A DNA stretch of 36,673 nucleotides from a virus. Location of the stretch: positions 1-36,673 of IMG/VR virus record IMGVR_UViG_3300021376_000163. One strand, 5' to 3'. The notes below the pieces were generated by a model, which saw nothing but the letters and a program-made list of their open reading frames with translations, searched no databases and was not told the origin of the DNA. A program made the position numbers and the translations under genes. This document shows, one piece after another, positions 21,619 to 29,747 of the stretch (its first letter is position 1; each line of letters begins with the position of its first letter).

Positions 21619-22069
21619 GAGTTACTAATACCCATCCTTGAGTATTATCTGCTTGATAAGCATCTTCATCCCAAACATAATATGGTCTCAAAGCACCTTC
21701 ACCAGGTTCTTCTGGTTTTACAATCGGTGGTTCCCATAAACCTGTTGTTGTATTAAGAGTACTCCAAGAAGGATATGGTTGTGGTGGATAAAAAATATCA
21801 TGCTCACTACTGTAGTACCATCCAATACCAGGATAGTTAGCACGAAGAGCTACACCGCCATCAGGTTCTCCAGTTTCTGGATCATAATGAACACCACCAC
21901 GAGTATTATATGAACACTTTTTCCAAGTATCATGTCCATGATGTTTTTGGAGATGTGCTAATCCAATCTCCTCTTTTTCAATACCACCTCTAGTCATACA
22001 GTCAATAGTATCGATGTAAATGACTGAGAGAACAACGTTATCTAAACCTAACTTTGCGTAAGCTGCCAT
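21614..22069 (-). CDS. fibre-companion protein (WDEDAYQADN family)
   Basis: The 151-residue protein has MAAYAKLGLDNVVLSVIYID, MTRGGIEKEEIGLAHLQKHH, GHDTWKKCSYNTRGGVHYD, NYPGIGWYYSSEHDIFYPPQ, PYPSWSTLN and the end YYVWDEDAYQADNTQGWVLV. It is close to the copy at 34921-35376 along its whole length, while its last 55 bases are identical to the end of 32851-33261, so it looks like a mosaic. A late octamer at 22100 lies upstream and the oxygenase group 3 precedes it. Role unknown; constant association with fibre genes suggests a virion component or a chaperone. Confidence 0.8.
   Translation of the reverse strand: MAAYAKLGLDNVVLSVIYIDTIDCMTRGGIEKEEIGLAHLQKHHGHDTWKKCSYNTRGGVHYDPETGEPDGGVALRANYPGIGWYYSSEHDIFYPPQPYPSWSTLNTTTGLWEPPIVKPEEPGEGALRPYYVWDEDAYQADNTQGWVLVTP
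21621..21675 (-). repeat. 55-base perfect direct repeat, copy 2 at 32858-32912
   Basis: The bases coding for the end of the companion protein (DEDAYQADNTQGWVLVT) are identical at 21621-21675 and 32858-32912, about 11.2 kb apart and in the same orientation. The genes differ over most of the rest of their length, so this is a local conversion or recombination joint. Confidence 0.9.
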
Positions 22070-22099
22070 TATTATAATATCAGCATGTACCTATCAGTA

Positions 22100-22107
22100 T
22101 ATTTATA
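22100..22107 (-). promoter_or_regulatory. late promoter octamer TATAAATA
   Basis: A perfect T4-type late octamer on the minus strand, 31 bases before the ATG at 22069, overlapping the end of the oxygenase gene upstream. Confidence 0.75.
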
Positions 22108-22633
22108 AAAAGGTGCCAACCAAAACAATTCTTCTTCCTTCAGTTGGTGGTAGATGGTAGTGCTCTCCTTCAAAGATTATAACCTCATCTTCCTTGCCAG
22201 AATAACTTTCACCACCCACAACAGTATCTCCACTGTAAGTATCAGTCAAATAAATTAAAGCATTTGTGTGGGTAAAATTATGGTCTGTATGAGGAAATCC
22301 AGGTTTTCCAGTTTTTGTGGGATGAACACAATTTGCATGTAATCTAAAAATAACTTCTGGTTTAATGTTATTAAAATTTAATATCTCAACAAATACATCC
22401 TGAACTTGGGTTAAAAAACTAGAACTTGGAAAAGAATAGTATGTTTTACCCCCATGACCACCAGGAGATCCTAAGAAACAATGGCTATAATATCCAAAAT
22501 TTTCATAAGTATCGTCACTTATTGGATTAGTTACACTAGAATCCATCCAATGCCATGGAAAGTTAAAACTAAGAACAGACTCTTTTAGTTCTTTATAGTT
22601 GGATGTTTTAGGATTAAAAAGTTTACTTATCAT
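22103..22633 (-). CDS. 2OG-Fe(II) oxygenase, small HxD type
   Basis: The 176-residue protein has PTKTGKPGFPHTDHNFTHTN with His115 and Asp117, GDTVVGGESYSGKEDEVIIF as central strands, and FEGEHYHLPPTEGRRIVLVG with distal His160 (or His158) and Arg167 or Arg168. This is the compact form of the beta-helix fold with a short N-terminus. It overlaps the next gene upstream by 11 bases. The N-terminal half contains FPWHWMDSSVTNP, which looks like an oxygenase entry region but has no known meaning. Target unknown. Confidence 0.82.
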   Translation of the reverse strand: MISKLFNPKTSNYKELKESVLSFNFPWHWMDSSVTNPISDDTYENFGYYSHCFLGSPGGHGGKTYYSFPSSSFLTQVQDVFVEILNFNNIKPEVIFRLHANCVHPTKTGKPGFPHTDHNFTHTNALIYLTDTYSGDTVVGGESYSGKEDEVIIFEGEHYHLPPTEGRRIVLVGTFL

Positions 22634-23243
22634 ATAAAAATGTATAACTAACTCTACAATTTTTTATTCCTGGTTTCATTTCGACATCACAAGTTTCGTG
22701 GAAAGAATCTCCCATAAAAATTATGGCTCTGTTGAACTTATATGGTATTATATCATACTTTGATTTTTTTAAATATTCTCTTACCTTTTCCATAGACCAA
22801 CCCTTCTCATCACTACTATAGTTTTCCCAAGGTCCCTTTGGTCTTTTTTTCTTATATAAGATCAACCCATTCTTATCTTTATTGCCAACACAATCATCTG
22901 GTGTTACCCAAACATTCACTGTAAAATGTGAAGGGTCTGTATGTGGTCCAACACCTGTTCCAAAAGTATTAAATCTAAGACTCCATGCTCTAGAATAATA
23001 TTGTTCTTTTAAAAAAGAAACTCTAGGAACAACAAAGTTGTTAGATATTTCTTTAAGGGACCAATCATCAGGTTTGAGATCAAAGTTTATTGCCTGATAG
23101 TTACTCCATGTTTTTACAGATGAAGATTCGCTTGGAAACTGTAATGTTATATTTCTAAGTTTTTCGCAAAGATCCTTTGGAAAAAAGTTATCAACTACCA
23201 AATATCCTTTAGTTTTTATTTTTACTAAATCCAACCACTTCAT
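22623..23243 (-). CDS. 2OG-Fe(II) oxygenase, HxD type
   Basis: The 206-residue protein has FGTGVGPHTDPSHFTVNVWV with His101 and Asp103, GLILYKKKRPKGPW as the middle strand, and NRAIIFMGDSFHETCDVEMK with distal His182, then Arg197 in NCRVSYTFLY. The N-terminus GYLVVDNFFPKDLCEKLRNI is the typical start of prolyl-hydroxylase-like proteins ('xxxVxDxFxPxxxCxxL'). The middle (WVTPDDCVGNKDKNG and the Ser/Asp-rich EKGWSMEK) resembles phage oxygenases in which an extra loop follows the metal site. It lies two bases after the gene upstream. Confidence 0.84.
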   Translation of the reverse strand: MKWLDLVKIKTKGYLVVDNFFPKDLCEKLRNITLQFPSESSSVKTWSNYQAINFDLKPDDWSLKEISNNFVVPRVSFLKEQYYSRAWSLRFNTFGTGVGPHTDPSHFTVNVWVTPDDCVGNKDKNGLILYKKKRPKGPWENYSSDEKGWSMEKVREYLKKSKYDIIPYKFNRAIIFMGDSFHETCDVEMKPGIKNCRVSYTFLYDK

Positions 23244-23244
23244 T

Positions 23245-23766
23245 TTAAATGGGTATCAAAGAAAGAATTTTATCTGGGGTATTTTTTGGTTGAACACAAA
23301 CATAAAAACCTAATGTTATTCTTGGATTATTATAATTTTGTTCAACAACTACCTTATGTTTTCTATTACCAGGTCCAATATAGATATTTCCAACCTCGTT
23401 TTCAATTTCATATTCTTCAAACACAGTTTTTGTTTTCTTGGGATCTATACAAATGTATCCATGATAGTCCCAATGATGATCATGCCAGTCCAAAACTTGA
23501 TCTGGTCTGTGGTAGTTTAACCAGCACTGCATCCACTTATTTTCTTCCGGAACATAATCGTAAATAATATTTTTCAACTCAAAGAATAATTTACTAAAAA
23601 GTAAACTTGGAGAAGTTAATCCAAAAAAATTATATCCTTTATAAGTCCAAGTAGAATCATTTCCAGGAAAATATATTTGGTGAACAGAGTGGGCTCGATG
23701 TATCTGTTCCAGCATTTCATCCTTATTATCAATAATAAGTTGAGATTTATAAATTTTATAATCCAT
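23245..23766 (-). CDS. 2OG-Fe(II) oxygenase-like, His-rich active site
   Basis: The 173-residue protein has a striking cluster QVLDWHDHHWDYHGYICIDP (His95, His97, His98, His102), followed by VGNIYIGPGNRKHKVVVEQN (distal His137) and PRITLGFYVCVQP (Arg149). The layout H-x-H ... H ... R suggests a 2OG oxygenase in which His replaces the usual acidic ligand; a cupin-like metal protein is the alternative. The LNYHRPDQVLDWHDH segment recalls oxygenase-like proteins of cyanophages. It is the first gene of group 3, 29 bases after the Gly-rich fibre gene at 23796. No clear promoter lies in between. Confidence 0.75.
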   Translation of the reverse strand: MDYKIYKSQLIIDNKDEMLEQIHRAHSVHQIYFPGNDSTWTYKGYNFFGLTSPSLLFSKLFFELKNIIYDYVPEENKWMQCWLNYHRPDQVLDWHDHHWDYHGYICIDPKKTKTVFEEYEIENEVGNIYIGPGNRKHKVVVEQNYNNPRITLGFYVCVQPKNTPDKILSLIPI

Positions 23767-23795
23767 AACAAATGTTTTCCTTATTATATCACATC

Positions 23796-25067
23796 CTAAC
23801 TATTAGGATAAGAAACTATAACGATACCAGACCCTCCAGCACCACCGTTCGAAGAACCAAAAAACCAACCGCCGCCACCACCACCACCAGTATTTGTTGA
23901 TCCTGGATTGCCATTAGGAGATGGAATAGTATCTCCACCGGTTCCACCACCACCAGCACCACCGGGTGATCTACCTGGGCTTTGTCCAGCACCACCTCCA
24001 CCACCGGCAAAGTATCTTCCTGGATTTGGACCAGGTGTTCCATAAGAAGGTGGAGCCCAAGAAACAGGAAGACCATTTCCTCCACCAACTGGACCAGGAC
24101 CATTTCCAGTTTGTCCTGCGCCGCCACCCCCACCATATCCAGCAGGATATCCTGGATTACCTTCACTTACTGGTGTCGCTCTTGGATCATTTCCCCCAGC
24201 ATTTCCTGTTCCACCATAAGCACCACCAGATCCACCGTTTCCACCAGCAGTACCTGACCAACCACCACTTCCACCACCAGTAGCAGTAATAGAGGAAACT
24301 CCAACTCCACCACTAGCAACTACAAATGTTGTGGGAACACCATTACCACCGCCAGATCCACCGCCACTTCCAGCAGACCCACCGTTACCGATGGTTACAG
24401 TATAACTTCCAGGAGTCAGTGTTGTTGAAACTAAACGCATTCCACCAGCACCAGCACCACCACCAATTCCAGCACCACCACCACCTCCACCACCAACAAC
24501 TAAAATATCTGCAGTGTCAACTCCAGCAGATACAGTTAGTGTACCAGGACCAGTAAAAATGTGGCTAGTGTATCCAGGTCTATTGCTGGTATCAGTAACG
24601 TTACCACCACTTGCGGAAATAACTGTTGTTTGATCTCCTACCGTTTCCCACGCAGAACCTGTATAAACTTGAAGAACATTATATGTTGTATTATAAACCA
24701 GTGATCCGGTGGCGATTCCAGTAAGAGCATCTCTTTCTGACGCTGTTACAGACCCAACTCCAATGTGATTAGATTTTATAAATGAATTACCAATAGTAAT
24801 ACTTGTAGTACTAATTCCTAGTGCATTTGTTGCTGTTGAAGCAGTTCCTGTTAAGTTTCCAGTTACATTGCCAGTCAGGTTTCCAGTTACATTACCAGTC
24901 AAAGCACCACTGAAACTTGTTGCAGTTACAACACCAGTGGCACTTATTTGACCTATTCCTTCAATAGACCCTGAAGCCTTAATTACAACATTATTTCCAA
25001 CTACAATAGAACTGGCTACAGAAACTGTGTTAATGCCACTTATACTGTTGAAATTAATAATTGCCAT
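23796..25067 (-). CDS. fibre protein with Gly-rich C-terminal domain, 423 residues
   Basis: It starts MAIINFNSISGINTVSVASS, with fibre repeats (GALTGNVTGNLTGNVTGNLT) and a connector HIGVGSVTASERDALTGIAT-GSLVYNTTYN, a variant of the AGRNAG connector. The Gly-rich part begins near VDTADILVVGGGGGGGAGIG and includes PGRYFAGGGGGAGQSPG and PNGNPGSTNTGGGGGGG. It ends GSGIVIVSYPNS. The long poly-Gly runs support a poly-glycine-II-like packing of the tip. A late octamer lies at 25091 and the group-3 oxygenases follow directly. Confidence 0.84.
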   Translation of the reverse strand: MAIINFNSISGINTVSVASSIVVGNNVVIKASGSIEGIGQISATGVVTATSFSGALTGNVTGNLTGNVTGNLTGTASTATNALGISTTSITIGNSFIKSNHIGVGSVTASERDALTGIATGSLVYNTTYNVLQVYTGSAWETVGDQTTVISASGGNVTDTSNRPGYTSHIFTGPGTLTVSAGVDTADILVVGGGGGGGAGIGGGAGAGGMRLVSTTLTPGSYTVTIGNGGSAGSGGGSGGGNGVPTTFVVASGGVGVSSITATGGGSGGWSGTAGGNGGSGGAYGGTGNAGGNDPRATPVSEGNPGYPAGYGGGGGAGQTGNGPGPVGGGNGLPVSWAPPSYGTPGPNPGRYFAGGGGGAGQSPGRSPGGAGGGGTGGDTIPSPNGNPGSTNTGGGGGGGWFFGSSNGGAGGSGIVIVSYPNS

Positions 25068-25090
25068 TCTACTTTATCTTCCCATTCTTG

Positions 25091-25098
25091 TATTTATT
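25091..25098 (-). promoter_or_regulatory. late promoter octamer AATAAATA
   Basis: Minus-strand match 24 bases before the ATG at 25067, touching the stop of the 1125-residue fibre gene. It could drive the Gly-rich gene and, by read-through, the three oxygenases of group 3. Confidence 0.65.
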
Positions 25099-28000
25099 AC
25101 ACGACCACCCAAGCACCATCAATGGTTAAAGACCCTTGAACATCAACAGGTCCTGCCATTAATCCATTGAATGCTGTACCAATATAATGGTTACCTCTTA
25201 AAGTATTGTCATGAACGATCATTCCATTAGAAATATAAAGACCTTGGAATGAATTAGCAATTCCAACAAGTGATGGTTGATTTAAAGTTACTGTATTAAT
25301 TCCAACACTTGTGGTGGTTGAAATTCCTGCAGAAGATTGTTCCCAGAAAATATTACCTATAGTTCCTTGAGTGCCCTGAGTTCCCTGAGTTCCATAAGTT
25401 CCCTGTGTACCTTGAGCACCATAAGTTCCTTGAGCACCCTGTACTCCCTGAATACCCTGTGTTCCTTGGACACCTTGTATGCCTTGGGTTCCCTGAACAC
25501 CTTGAGTACCTTGAGTTCCCTGAACACCTTGAACACCCTGAATTCCTTGTACTCCTTGGATACCTTGGATTCCCTGAAGAGCAGCGTTTTGAATTGTTGA
25601 CTTCTTCAGTTGCCCATCAGTATTGTCGTAAACAAGAATATAATCCCCAGATTCTGGTTGTCCAGTGGTTAGTTCAACCCGATCACTAATCAACTGTGGT
25701 GAGACTGATCTCAGTGATGAAGCAGTGACACCAGAACCAAGAGTAGTGGAAGATATAATCTCTACACCATTAATTTTGATTGCACTGTCTGTAATTTGAA
25801 CTCCACCAGCGGCAAGTCTTACCCCATTAGGAACTTGAGTTGAACCAATACCGACCGCATAATTACTCAACCAGGCATCAGTACCAAGTCCAGAGAATGA
25901 TCCAGACTTGAACCACATCAGTTTCTTATAAGTTACTGGTGAGGTTTCTAGTCCAACCAAGTAAAGATCAACTAGAGGCGAACCTTCGGTAGATGCAATC
26001 GCAATACCACCATGATTAGCGGTAATATCATTCGAGACATCATTATTATTGACATCAGTAGTAACACCAAGAATAATGTCCTTATCGAATACTTGTAAGT
26101 CTTGTGCTTGAATTACTGTGGTCGTTCCACCAATGCTTAAGTTTCCTGCAATGTATAAGTTATTATGGAATGTTGCGGTTGTGTCGTAAACATCAAAGTT
26201 TGATTGAACCTTTAATGTGGTGATCGTTGCAATACCACTTACATTTAGATCATCAACTTCAGTTTGTCCATCTACATCTAAATTACCATTAAAGTCAGCA
26301 TCTCCAGTAACAGTTACAATACCCGAAGCAGAAATATTTCTAGTAGTTAAATCATCCCCAAGAGATGCTCCACCAGTAATACTCAGCGATGGTGCATATA
26401 AAGTTCCACCAACAAAGAGATTATTTTGAGTTGTAACGATGCCAACAAAAGTAGAAACACCAGTAACAGAAAGATCTACATCAATAGTTGCAGTGGTTGA
26501 AGAAATAGTCGCAGTATTAGATCCTGCATTATAAAAGTATAAAATATCTTCATTTGCCCCTGCAGATGTTTCGGGGATAATGTAGGTGTCTTGATTTACA
26601 TCTTTAACTCCACCTAGAGATCCCCAGGCATTACCAGGACCATATCCTTCAAAAGAGGATAACTGACTATTATATCTTATCTGACCAGCAACGGGTGCTA
26701 TATCTCTTTCAGACGTATTACCTGCTGGAATTTGAATTGAATTTGTGCTGTCAAATACAACTTTGTCTTTAAAAGTCGTTATTCCTACAAAAGTTGAAAC
26801 CCCAGATACATTTACATTATCTAATTCAGTGTGTCCATCAACATCTAAGTCACCATTAAGATCTGTTGCTCCAGTAACAGTAACAATACCAGAGGCACTT
26901 AGATTTCTTGTAGTGATGTCTTTGCCTAGGCTTGCACCGCCAGCAACAACTAGTGAGGTAGCATTTAATTGTTGTGCATAAACATTGCTTTGGAATGTTG
27001 CGACACCAACAAAAGTAGATAATCCGACAACTTCTAGTTGATTAAATGTTGATGTTGTAGTGTGAATCGTAACACCAGAACCAACGTTGATTGTATTTGT
27101 AGATCCATCTAAAGTAATAGATGACTGACCAACTGTAAGAACTCCAGTGACTCTTGCGTTTCCTTCAACTAATAATGCGGTTGTTCCCACACCAATCGTA
27201 ACTGTTCCAATACCATTAGAAGATCCAAGAGTTGTGATTCCACTTACTAATAGTTGTTGAGAATTTGTAGTTCCATAAACTGTTACTCCAGCATCAAGAG
27301 TTTCTAATTTCTTAGAGTTATCATAATAAAGTTCTGTTGTCCCAGAATCATTAAAGATTGCATAGTTTTCAGTGCCACTCGTATTCTGTAAACGAATAGC
27401 ACCAGTTCCTCTTAGATATAAATCTCCTGCCCCAGAATCTACAACATAAGAATTAGTGCCATCATGGTAAACCTGAAGAGCACCACCAGTGCCCAGGTTT
27501 ATTCTGTCATCATTACCAAGATAAATGTCTTCTTGGAATGTTGCGATACCAGAAACAACTAAAGATTCTAAAGTTGTAGTTCCTTTAACGTCTAGATTTG
27601 TACCTGGATTAGTTGTACCTATTCCAACATTAGAAAATGTATGAATACCTGCGCTATTTGAAACCCAAAGATTTACACCCTGAATACCTTGGATGCCCTG
27701 AGTTCCTTGAGTTCCTTGAGTACCCTGAACACCAAAGATACCCTGAATACCAGAAATACCTTGAGTACCCTGAGGACCAGCAGATTCAAAGGTTAGGATA
27801 TCAATGATGTCTCCAGCACTGGCACCAACACTTAAGACTACATTGGTTCCACTAGTGGCAGTATAATCATTTGGAGTTAAACGAACACCATTTAAGAATA
27901 CATCAATGTTTGTTCCATCAGCATAAGTTGCCGCAAAAGTTGTTTGACCAGCAGTTGCGGTATAATTATATTCCGTTCTTAAAAAACTAAAACCTTGTAC

Positions 28001-28474
28001 ACCTTGAATACCTTGTGGACCCTGGACACCCTGGATTCCCTGTACTCCTTGAACACCTTGAGTACCTTGTGGACCTGCTGATTCAAAGGTGAAGATATCT
28101 ACAATATCACCAGCTACCGATGCCTCGTACAAACGGATTGTACTGGTATTGACAATTGTAAACTCTGACGATGTTAAGTGAACACCATTGACAAATACGT
28201 CTACATTATTTGCCGTGGCATTGAGTACAGAGAAGTCTGTCTGCCCATCAGTTGCTATAAAATGAAAAGATTCTCTATTAAATGTAGAACCCTGAACACC
28301 CTGAACACCTTGGGTTCCCTGAACACCTTGAATACCTTGAATACCCTGTGTGCCTTGTGGTCCTAACTGCCCAAGTCTTTTCCAAGAAGTCCCATTCCAC
28401 TGCCATCTATTACCGTTGGCAACATAGATATCATTTATAGATGGACTTAATGGAAAATCTAGTGCTGCTGCCAT
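25097..28474 (-). CDS. giant modular tail-fibre protein with four collagen-like blocks, 1125 residues
   Basis: Collagen-like Gly-x-Gln triplets occur at about residues 38-62, 134-161, 234-266 and 965-1035 (for example GTQGIQGIQGVQGTQGVQG). Between blocks 1 and 3 lie two copies of a phage fibre domain (FIATDGQTDFSVL and YTATAGQTTFAAT, each with an xVDVFxNGVxL core). The long middle carries 'DLNGDLDVDGHTELDNVNVS' repeats and a YHDGTNSYVVDSGAGDLYLR module. A chaperone-like C-terminal peptidase motif was not seen. The triplet positions are mainly Gln, Thr, Val and Ile; proline appears only as Gly-Pro-Gln, not before Gly. Proposed role: long tail-fibre shaft or adhesin. Confidence 0.9.
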   Translation of the reverse strand: MAAALDFPLSPSINDIYVANGNRWQWNGTSWKRLGQLGPQGTQGIQGIQGVQGTQGVQGVQGSTFNRESFHFIATDGQTDFSVLNATANNVDVFVNGVHLTSSEFTIVNTSTIRLYEASVAGDIVDIFTFESAGPQGTQGVQGVQGIQGVQGPQGIQGVQGFSFLRTEYNYTATAGQTTFAATYADGTNIDVFLNGVRLTPNDYTATSGTNVVLSVGASAGDIIDILTFESAGPQGTQGISGIQGIFGVQGTQGTQGTQGIQGIQGVNLWVSNSAGIHTFSNVGIGTTNPGTNLDVKGTTTLESLVVSGIATFQEDIYLGNDDRINLGTGGALQVYHDGTNSYVVDSGAGDLYLRGTGAIRLQNTSGTENYAIFNDSGTTELYYDNSKKLETLDAGVTVYGTTNSQQLLVSGITTLGSSNGIGTVTIGVGTTALLVEGNARVTGVLTVGQSSITLDGSTNTINVGSGVTIHTTTSTFNQLEVVGLSTFVGVATFQSNVYAQQLNATSLVVAGGASLGKDITTRNLSASGIVTVTGATDLNGDLDVDGHTELDNVNVSGVSTFVGITTFKDKVVFDSTNSIQIPAGNTSERDIAPVAGQIRYNSQLSSFEGYGPGNAWGSLGGVKDVNQDTYIIPETSAGANEDILYFYNAGSNTATISSTTATIDVDLSVTGVSTFVGIVTTQNNLFVGGTLYAPSLSITGGASLGDDLTTRNISASGIVTVTGDADFNGNLDVDGQTEVDDLNVSGIATITTLKVQSNFDVYDTTATFHNNLYIAGNLSIGGTTTVIQAQDLQVFDKDIILGVTTDVNNNDVSNDITANHGGIAIASTEGSPLVDLYLVGLETSPVTYKKLMWFKSGSFSGLGTDAWLSNYAVGIGSTQVPNGVRLAAGGVQITDSAIKINGVEIISSTTLGSGVTASSLRSVSPQLISDRVELTTGQPESGDYILVYDNTDGQLKKSTIQNAALQGIQGIQGVQGIQGVQGVQGTQGTQGVQGTQGIQGVQGTQGIQGVQGAQGTYGAQGTQGTYGTQGTQGTQGTIGNIFWEQSSAGISTTTSVGINTVTLNQPSLVGIANSFQGLYISNGMIVHDNTLRGNHYIGTAFNGLMAGPVDVQGSLTIDGAWVVV
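25361..25573 (-). repeat. collagen-like Gly-x-Gln triplet block (block 4)
   Basis: Around seventy codons of uninterrupted Gly-x-x triplets, nearly all GxQ (GIQ, GVQ, GTQ), encoded by near-tandem 9- and 18-base units. They can slip or recombine, so length variation between related phages is expected. Further blocks with the same codons lie near 27680-27770, 27990-28075 and 28290-28365. Confidence 0.85.
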
Positions 28475-28487
28475 CAGGGTTTTTCTC

Positions 28488-28527
28488 TATTTATTGACGA
28501 CGTAATATTCTCTTTTAGTTATTTATG
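28488..28527 (-). promoter_or_regulatory. two late promoter octamers (AATAAATA and CATAAATA)
   Basis: Minus-strand matches at 28488-28495 and 28520-28527, 14 and 46 bases before the ATG at 28474. The upstream one overlaps the stop of the gene at 28523. A double late promoter fits the largest gene in the window. Confidence 0.65.
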
Positions 28528-28549
28528 AGGTTGGGTAAGCAATGATGAC
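28520..28549 (-). repeat. 30-base boundary repeat, copy 2 at 35774-35803
   Basis: The 30 bases covering the late octamer CATAAATA, the stop codon and the last codons (IAYPTS) are identical at 28520-28549 and 35774-35803. The boundary unit 'end of Gly-rich gene plus late promoter of the next gene' is therefore repeated as a block. Confidence 0.85.
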
Positions 28550-29725
28550 AACGCCTGATCCGCCATTAGCGTGAGTTACATGTCCACCACCTCCTCCACC
28601 ACCGGTATTTGTAGTTCCAGCAGTAGCACCTGGATTTGGTTGACCAGGACCATCAAGAAATCTACCGCCGGCACCACCACCACCTGGTCCAGCAGAACCA
28701 GCTGCCATACCTTCAGAACCACCACCTCCACCACCAGCATAAAGAACGGAAGAACCAGTAATAGAAGAAGGTTGTCCCGGTCCACCATTACCTGCTTTTC
28801 CTGGAAATGGACCACCTTGCCCACCTACACCTCCAGCACCGCCTCCGCCGCCGCCACCAGAACTGGATGCTGGTTGTGCGTATCCATCACCACCATTACT
28901 TCCTTGAGTGTTTGGTGTTGAAGCAGTCGGGGTTCCTGTTACTTTATTTCCAGAACCACCAGGAAATCCACCAGCGTTATTACCAGGAACTCTAGAACCT
29001 CCCCCACCACCAGAACCACCAGGTCCACCACCAGTATTAAATCCACCACCAAGTCCACCACCTTGTGCTGTAGCAGAAGTTATTCCTGGATTTGTAATAT
29101 AAGAGGGAGTTCCGTTCGTAGCTGGAGATACTCCTCCACCACCAACTTGAACTGTATATGTTCCTGGACCTAGATTAGTAAATGTTCCCGTAACAAAACC
29201 ACCAGCACCTCCACCACCTCCAGAAGTATCTCCACCAGCTCCACCACCACCAACTACAAGATACTCAAGAGTTCCAGGAGCTCCAGTGATAACAAAGGAA
29301 CCTGGTCCCGTAAAAGTGTAGTATATATAACCAGAACGACCTGTGTTAGCTGTTATTGAACCAGGAGAAACTGTAACTGTAAAAGATTCTTCCGCTGCTT
29401 TAGCCCAACCAACTGGAGTATAAACTTCTAATCTATTGAGATTACTATCATATACTAGAGTTCCAATGGCAGTTCCAATACCAGCATTCTTTCCTGCCGT
29501 TGTTGTAGTGCCGATACCAATGGAAGTAGAAGTAATAACAGTATTCCCAACAGTAATACTTGAACCAGCACCAAGAGTTTGATTCAAAGTAGTCGCAGTT
29601 ATAACACCCGTTACATTCAGTCCAGTAATATTACCAGACAACCCACCAGTAAAGGTAGCAGTTCCAATAGAAACAGTGCTACCTTGTGCGCCTACTATTT
29701 CATCTACACGAAGTTTGCTAGCCAT
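28523..29725 (-). CDS. fibre protein with Gly-rich C-terminal domain, 400 residues
   Basis: The start MASKLRVDEIVGAQGSTVSI carries the attachment motif. The connector TSIGIGTTTTAGKNAGIGTA is followed by LVYDSNLNRLEVYTPVGWAK and a beta domain. From about residue 155 the chain is Gly-rich (GTLEYLVVGGGGAGGDTSGG), with Pro turns such as SPATNGTPSYITNPG and NNAGGFPGGSGNKVTG. It ends GSGVVIIAYPTS, like its relatives. It lacks long fibre repeats, so it may be a short adhesin or tip. A late octamer variant lies at 29740. Confidence 0.84.
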   Translation of the reverse strand: MASKLRVDEIVGAQGSTVSIGTATFTGGLSGNITGLNVTGVITATTLNQTLGAGSSITVGNTVITSTSIGIGTTTTAGKNAGIGTAIGTLVYDSNLNRLEVYTPVGWAKAAEESFTVTVSPGSITANTGRSGYIYYTFTGPGSFVITGAPGTLEYLVVGGGGAGGDTSGGGGGAGGFVTGTFTNLGPGTYTVQVGGGGVSPATNGTPSYITNPGITSATAQGGGLGGGFNTGGGPGGSGGGGGSRVPGNNAGGFPGGSGNKVTGTPTASTPNTQGSNGGDGYAQPASSSGGGGGGGAGGVGGQGGPFPGKAGNGGPGQPSSITGSSVLYAGGGGGGSEGMAAGSAGPGGGGAGGRFLDGPGQPNPGATAGTTNTGGGGGGGHVTHANGGSGVVIIAYPTS

Positions 29726-29739
29726 TATGGTTTTTTAGG

Positions 29740-29747
29740 TATTTAGG
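29740..29747 (-). promoter_or_regulatory. late-promoter-like octamer CCTAAATA
   Basis: Variant of NATAAATA on the minus strand (C instead of A at position 2), 15 bases before the ATG at 29725, overlapping the stop of the gene upstream. The same variant recurs at 32848. Confidence 0.45.

Noticed and set aside
25355-25600. CRISPR-like short tandem repeats
   Set aside because: The repeats are codons for Gly-x-Gln triplets within a continuous long frame; there are no constant repeats with unique spacers.
28178-28366. Plus-strand frame with Asn-Thr-Leu repeats
   Set aside because: Antisense of the collagen-like triplets; like 25337-25600 it only mirrors repeat codons.
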